Positions 13,554 to 15,906 of a stretch of DNA of 15,906 nt are shown here, piece by piece. The first letter of the stretch is position 1. The number at the start of each line of letters is the position of its first letter. Origin of the DNA: an uncultured Bacteriovorax sp. (GTDB lineage Bacteria > Bdellovibrionota > Bacteriovoracia > Bacteriovoracales > Bacteriovoracaceae). The stretch lies in NCBI GenBank assembly GCA_943914745.1, contig CALUDF010000024.1, forward strand, positions 1 through 15,906. Reading direction: 5' to 3'. Under the pieces are notes generated by a model. That model made no database searches, had not been told where the DNA came from, and saw only the letters and a list, made by a program, of their open reading frames with translations. Position numbers and translations under genes: made by a program.

Positions 13554-15906
13554 ATGTACGTAATCACAAGAAGTGGCGAGAAAGAACCTATTAAGTTCGA
13601 CAAAATCACGGAGAGAATTGAACAACTTTGTTTTGACCTGGATAGAAATTTTATCGATCCAATGAAGATCGCTAAAAAAGTTATCGAAGGGATCTACGAT
13701 GGAATTACAACTAAGGAGCTTGACCAGCTAGCGGCCGAAACGGCAGCGTACCTGTCAACTCAACACCCGCAATACTCTACCCTTGCCGGAAGAATTGCCG
13801 TCTCTAACCTGCACAAAGAGACCCGCGGTTGTTTTTCTGAAAACATCAAAGCTATGTACCACTACCACAACCCGGTAACTGGTGAGTACTCTCCATTAGT
13901 TTCGACAGAATTGTACGAAGTTGTAATGAAGAACGCTGAAGCTCTTGATAAGGTCGTTGTGGATAAACGCGACTACAACTACGACTACTTTGGATACAAG
14001 ACTCTTGAGAAATCTTACCTTCTTAAGATGAACAATAAGATCGTTGAGCGCCCGGGACAGATGCTTATGCGCGTCTCTCTGGGAATTCACACCAACGATA
14101 TTGAAGCGGCAGTTAAGACATACAATCTTATGTCTGAGAAATACTTCACTCACGCTTCTCCAACGCTTTTTAACTCAGGGACAAACAAGGCCCAGCTGTC
14201 ATCATGCTTTCTTCTGACGATGAAAGACGACTCAATTGACGGGATCTATGAGACGCTGAAACAAACTGCGCTCATCTCTCAGTCTGCTGGCGGGATTGGA
14301 CTTGCCATCCACAACATCAGAGCAAAAGGTACGTTCATTAAGGGAACAAACGGTACATCAAATGGTATCGTCCCAATGCTTAAAGTCTTTAACGACACAG
14401 CAAGATACGTCGACCAAGGCGGTGGAAAGAGAAAAGGTGCTTTTGCGGTTTATTTAGAGCCGTGGCACGCTGACATCTTTGACTTCCTTGAAATGAAGAA
14501 AAACACAGGTAAGGAAGAACAAAGAGCGAGAGATCTCTTCTACGCTCTATGGATCCCGGACCTTTTCATGAAGCGTGTTGAAGAAGATGGAATGTGGTCA
14601 CTTTTTTGTCCACACGAAGCTCCAGGACTCGCTGATTGCTCGGGAGAGAAATTCGAGGCCCTTTATAAGTCTTATGAAGAAAAAGGACTTGCGAAAAAAA
14701 CTGTCCGCGCTCAAGACGTGTGGTTTGCAGTTCTTGAATCGCAAATTGAGACTGGCTCTCCTTACATGCTTTATAAAGATGCAGCTAACGAGAAATCAAA
14801 CCAGAAAAACCTTGGGACAATCAAGTCTTCTAACCTTTGTACAGAAATCCTTGAGTACACGGCACCAGATGAAGTGGCCGTCTGTAACCTGGCCTCTGTC
14901 GCTCTTAACAGGTTCATTGACAACTCTACAGGGACTCCAAGATACGATCATAAAAAGCTTTATGAAGTTGTGTATCAGATGACGGTGAACTTAAACCGCA
15001 TCATCGACATCAACTACTACCCTGTTCCAGAAGCAAGAAACAGCAACATGAGACACCGTCCAATCGGTCTTGGTGTTCAGGGGCTAGCTGATGCGTTCTT
15101 TGAAATGAGACTTCCTTTTGAATCAAAAGAGGCGCTTAAATTAAACAACGACATCTTCGAGACGATTTACTTTGCGGCCGTGACGGCTTCAAAAGACCAG
15201 GCGATGAAGCACGGTCCTTATGAAACTTACCAAGGCTCACCTGTCTCTCAAGGAATCCTGCAATTTGATATGTGGGGAGTAAAACCAAACTCTGGAAACT
15301 GGGACTGGAATGCTCTAAAAGCTGACATCGCTCAATACGGAGTGAGAAACTCACTTCTTGTTGCTCCAATGCCAACGGCTTCAACATCGCAAATCTTAGG
15401 AAACAACGAGTGTTTTGAGCCAATCACTTCAAACATCTACGTTAGACGCGTTCTTTCGGGAGAGTTTGCAGTGGTTAACCGCTACCTGGTTAACGACCTA
15501 ATCTCTCTGGGACTATGGAATGATAAAATGAGAAACGAGATCATTGCCAACAATGGTTCGGTTCAAAACATCAATTCAATCCCTGAAGAAGTCAAAGCGC
15601 TCTATAAGACGATCTGGGAGATCAAGCAAAGATCTGTCATCGACATGTCTGCTGGGCGCGGGCCATACATCGACCAAGGTCAGTCGCTTAACGTCTTCAT
15701 GGAAGATCCAAACTTTGGAAAACTTTCATCAATGCACTTCTATGCTTGGAAAGCAGGTCTTAAGACGGGTATGTACTACCTAAGAACGAGAGCAGCAGTT
15801 AATGCGGTTCAGTTCACGGTTAAGAACGACGCTCCTGTTGCTAAGACAAAAGAAGAGGAAATGGCGGCAATGGTTTGTTCAATCGACAATCCAGAAGACT
15901 GTGTAA
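13554..15906 (+). CDS. nrdA: Class Ia ribonucleotide reductase, alpha subunit (eukaryote-like), 3' end cut
   Basis: 784 codons are visible; the gene runs off the window just before its end. This is the catalytic subunit (R1), reducing ribonucleoside diphosphates to deoxy forms. An ATP-cone (residues 1 to about 90, starting MYVITRSGEKEPIKFDKIT) should confer dATP inhibition. The active-site cysteines are Cys218 (LSSCFLL), Cys429 with Asn427 and Glu431 (NLCTEI), and Cys444 (VAVCNLAS). These are exactly the residue numbers of mouse R1. The radical-transfer pair is Tyr741-Tyr742 (GMYYLRT). PMPTASTSQILGNNE and RPIGLGVQGLADAF are also present. The last residues, AAMVCSIDNPEDCV, reach the first Cys of the C-terminal redox pair, so only a few codons are missing. 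ATG 13554 starts one base after the nrdB stop, with GGAG inside the nrdB end. Confidence 0.97.
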   Translation, partial: MYVITRSGEKEPIKFDKITERIEQLCFDLDRNFIDPMKIAKKVIEGIYDGITTKELDQLAAETAAYLSTQHPQYSTLAGRIAVSNLHKETRGCFSENIKAMYHYHNPVTGEYSPLVSTELYEVVMKNAEALDKVVVDKRDYNYDYFGYKTLEKSYLLKMNNKIVERPGQMLMRVSLGIHTNDIEAAVKTYNLMSEKYFTHASPTLFNSGTNKAQLSSCFLLTMKDDSIDGIYETLKQTALISQSAGGIGLAIHNIRAKGTFIKGTNGTSNGIVPMLKVFNDTARYVDQGGGKRKGAFAVYLEPWHADIFDFLEMKKNTGKEEQRARDLFYALWIPDLFMKRVEEDGMWSLFCPHEAPGLADCSGEKFEALYKSYEEKGLAKKTVRAQDVWFAVLESQIETGSPYMLYKDAANEKSNQKNLGTIKSSNLCTEILEYTAPDEVAVCNLASVALNRFIDNSTGTPRYDHKKLYEVVYQMTVNLNRIIDINYYPVPEARNSNMRHRPIGLGVQGLADAFFEMRLPFESKEALKLNNDIFETIYFAAVTASKDQAMKHGPYETYQGSPVSQGILQFDMWGVKPNSGNWDWNALKADIAQYGVRNSLLVAPMPTASTSQILGNNECFEPITSNIYVRRVLSGEFAVVNRYLVNDLISLGLWNDKMRNEIIANNGSVQNINSIPEEVKALYKTIWEIKQRSVIDMSAGRGPYIDQGQSLNVFMEDPNFGKLSSMHFYAWKAGLKTGMYYLRTRAAVNAVQFTVKNDAPVAKTKEEEMAAMVCSIDNPEDCV

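Noticed and set aside
13896..14153. Minus-strand open frame of 85 codons inside nrdA
   Set aside because: Shadow of the nrdA coding sequence, whose translation is unbroken and matches the family across this region.

Overview
This looks like an ordinary core-chromosome segment of a Gram-negative bacterium with moderate GC content. Lipoprotein signal peptides, an AKIII-type lysC, a Gram-negative type asd and the succinylase branch of diaminopimelate (DAP) synthesis all point that way. The gene mix, including a eukaryote-like class Ia ribonucleotide reductase, TTG and GTG starts and compact Dap enzymes, would fit the Bdellovibrionota (Bacteriovorax/Peredibacter-like). That placement is inference from general resemblance, not something the sequence proves. 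I see no mobile element, CRISPR array, tRNA or rRNA.

Layout. Positions 2-760 hold the 3' end of a hybrid sensor kinase. A promoter region leads into a two-gene unit (890-1974): a PuuD-like membrane protein and a c-type cytochrome lipoprotein. Their stop and start codons overlap by one base. This unit converges, with a 3-base gap, on a leftward set of three genes: asd (5308-4190), a lipoprotein with a YiiX-like cysteine hydrolase domain (4092-2599) and ribB (2583-1978). A small hairpin lies over the ribB ribosome binding site.

The asd gene is divergent from a tight rightward lysine/DAP operon: lysC, dapB, dapA, dapD (5408-9119). Together asd, lysC, dapA, dapB and dapD cover every step from aspartate to N-succinyl-2-amino-6-ketopimelate. 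DAP feeds peptidoglycan cross-links and lysine. A membrane fatty acid desaturase follows (9231-10166) and ends at a strong intrinsic terminator.

A leftward KimA-type potassium importer (12036-10213) is divergent from nrdB-nrdA (12566 to the window end). The 529-base gap between them carries a kimA promoter, a near-textbook pair of NrdR boxes 32 bp apart centre to centre, and a promoter overlapping the first box. If that promoter is real, nrdBA has a leader of about 400 nt with no gene I can recognise. The nrdA gene lacks only its last few codons.

No wholly new system is evident. The points most worth checking are the distant NrdR box pair with its long leader, the separate-gene form of the PuuD-like membrane/cytochrome c pair, the ribB hairpin that overlaps the upstream stop codon, and a natural Thr-to-Ser change in the DapA catalytic triad.
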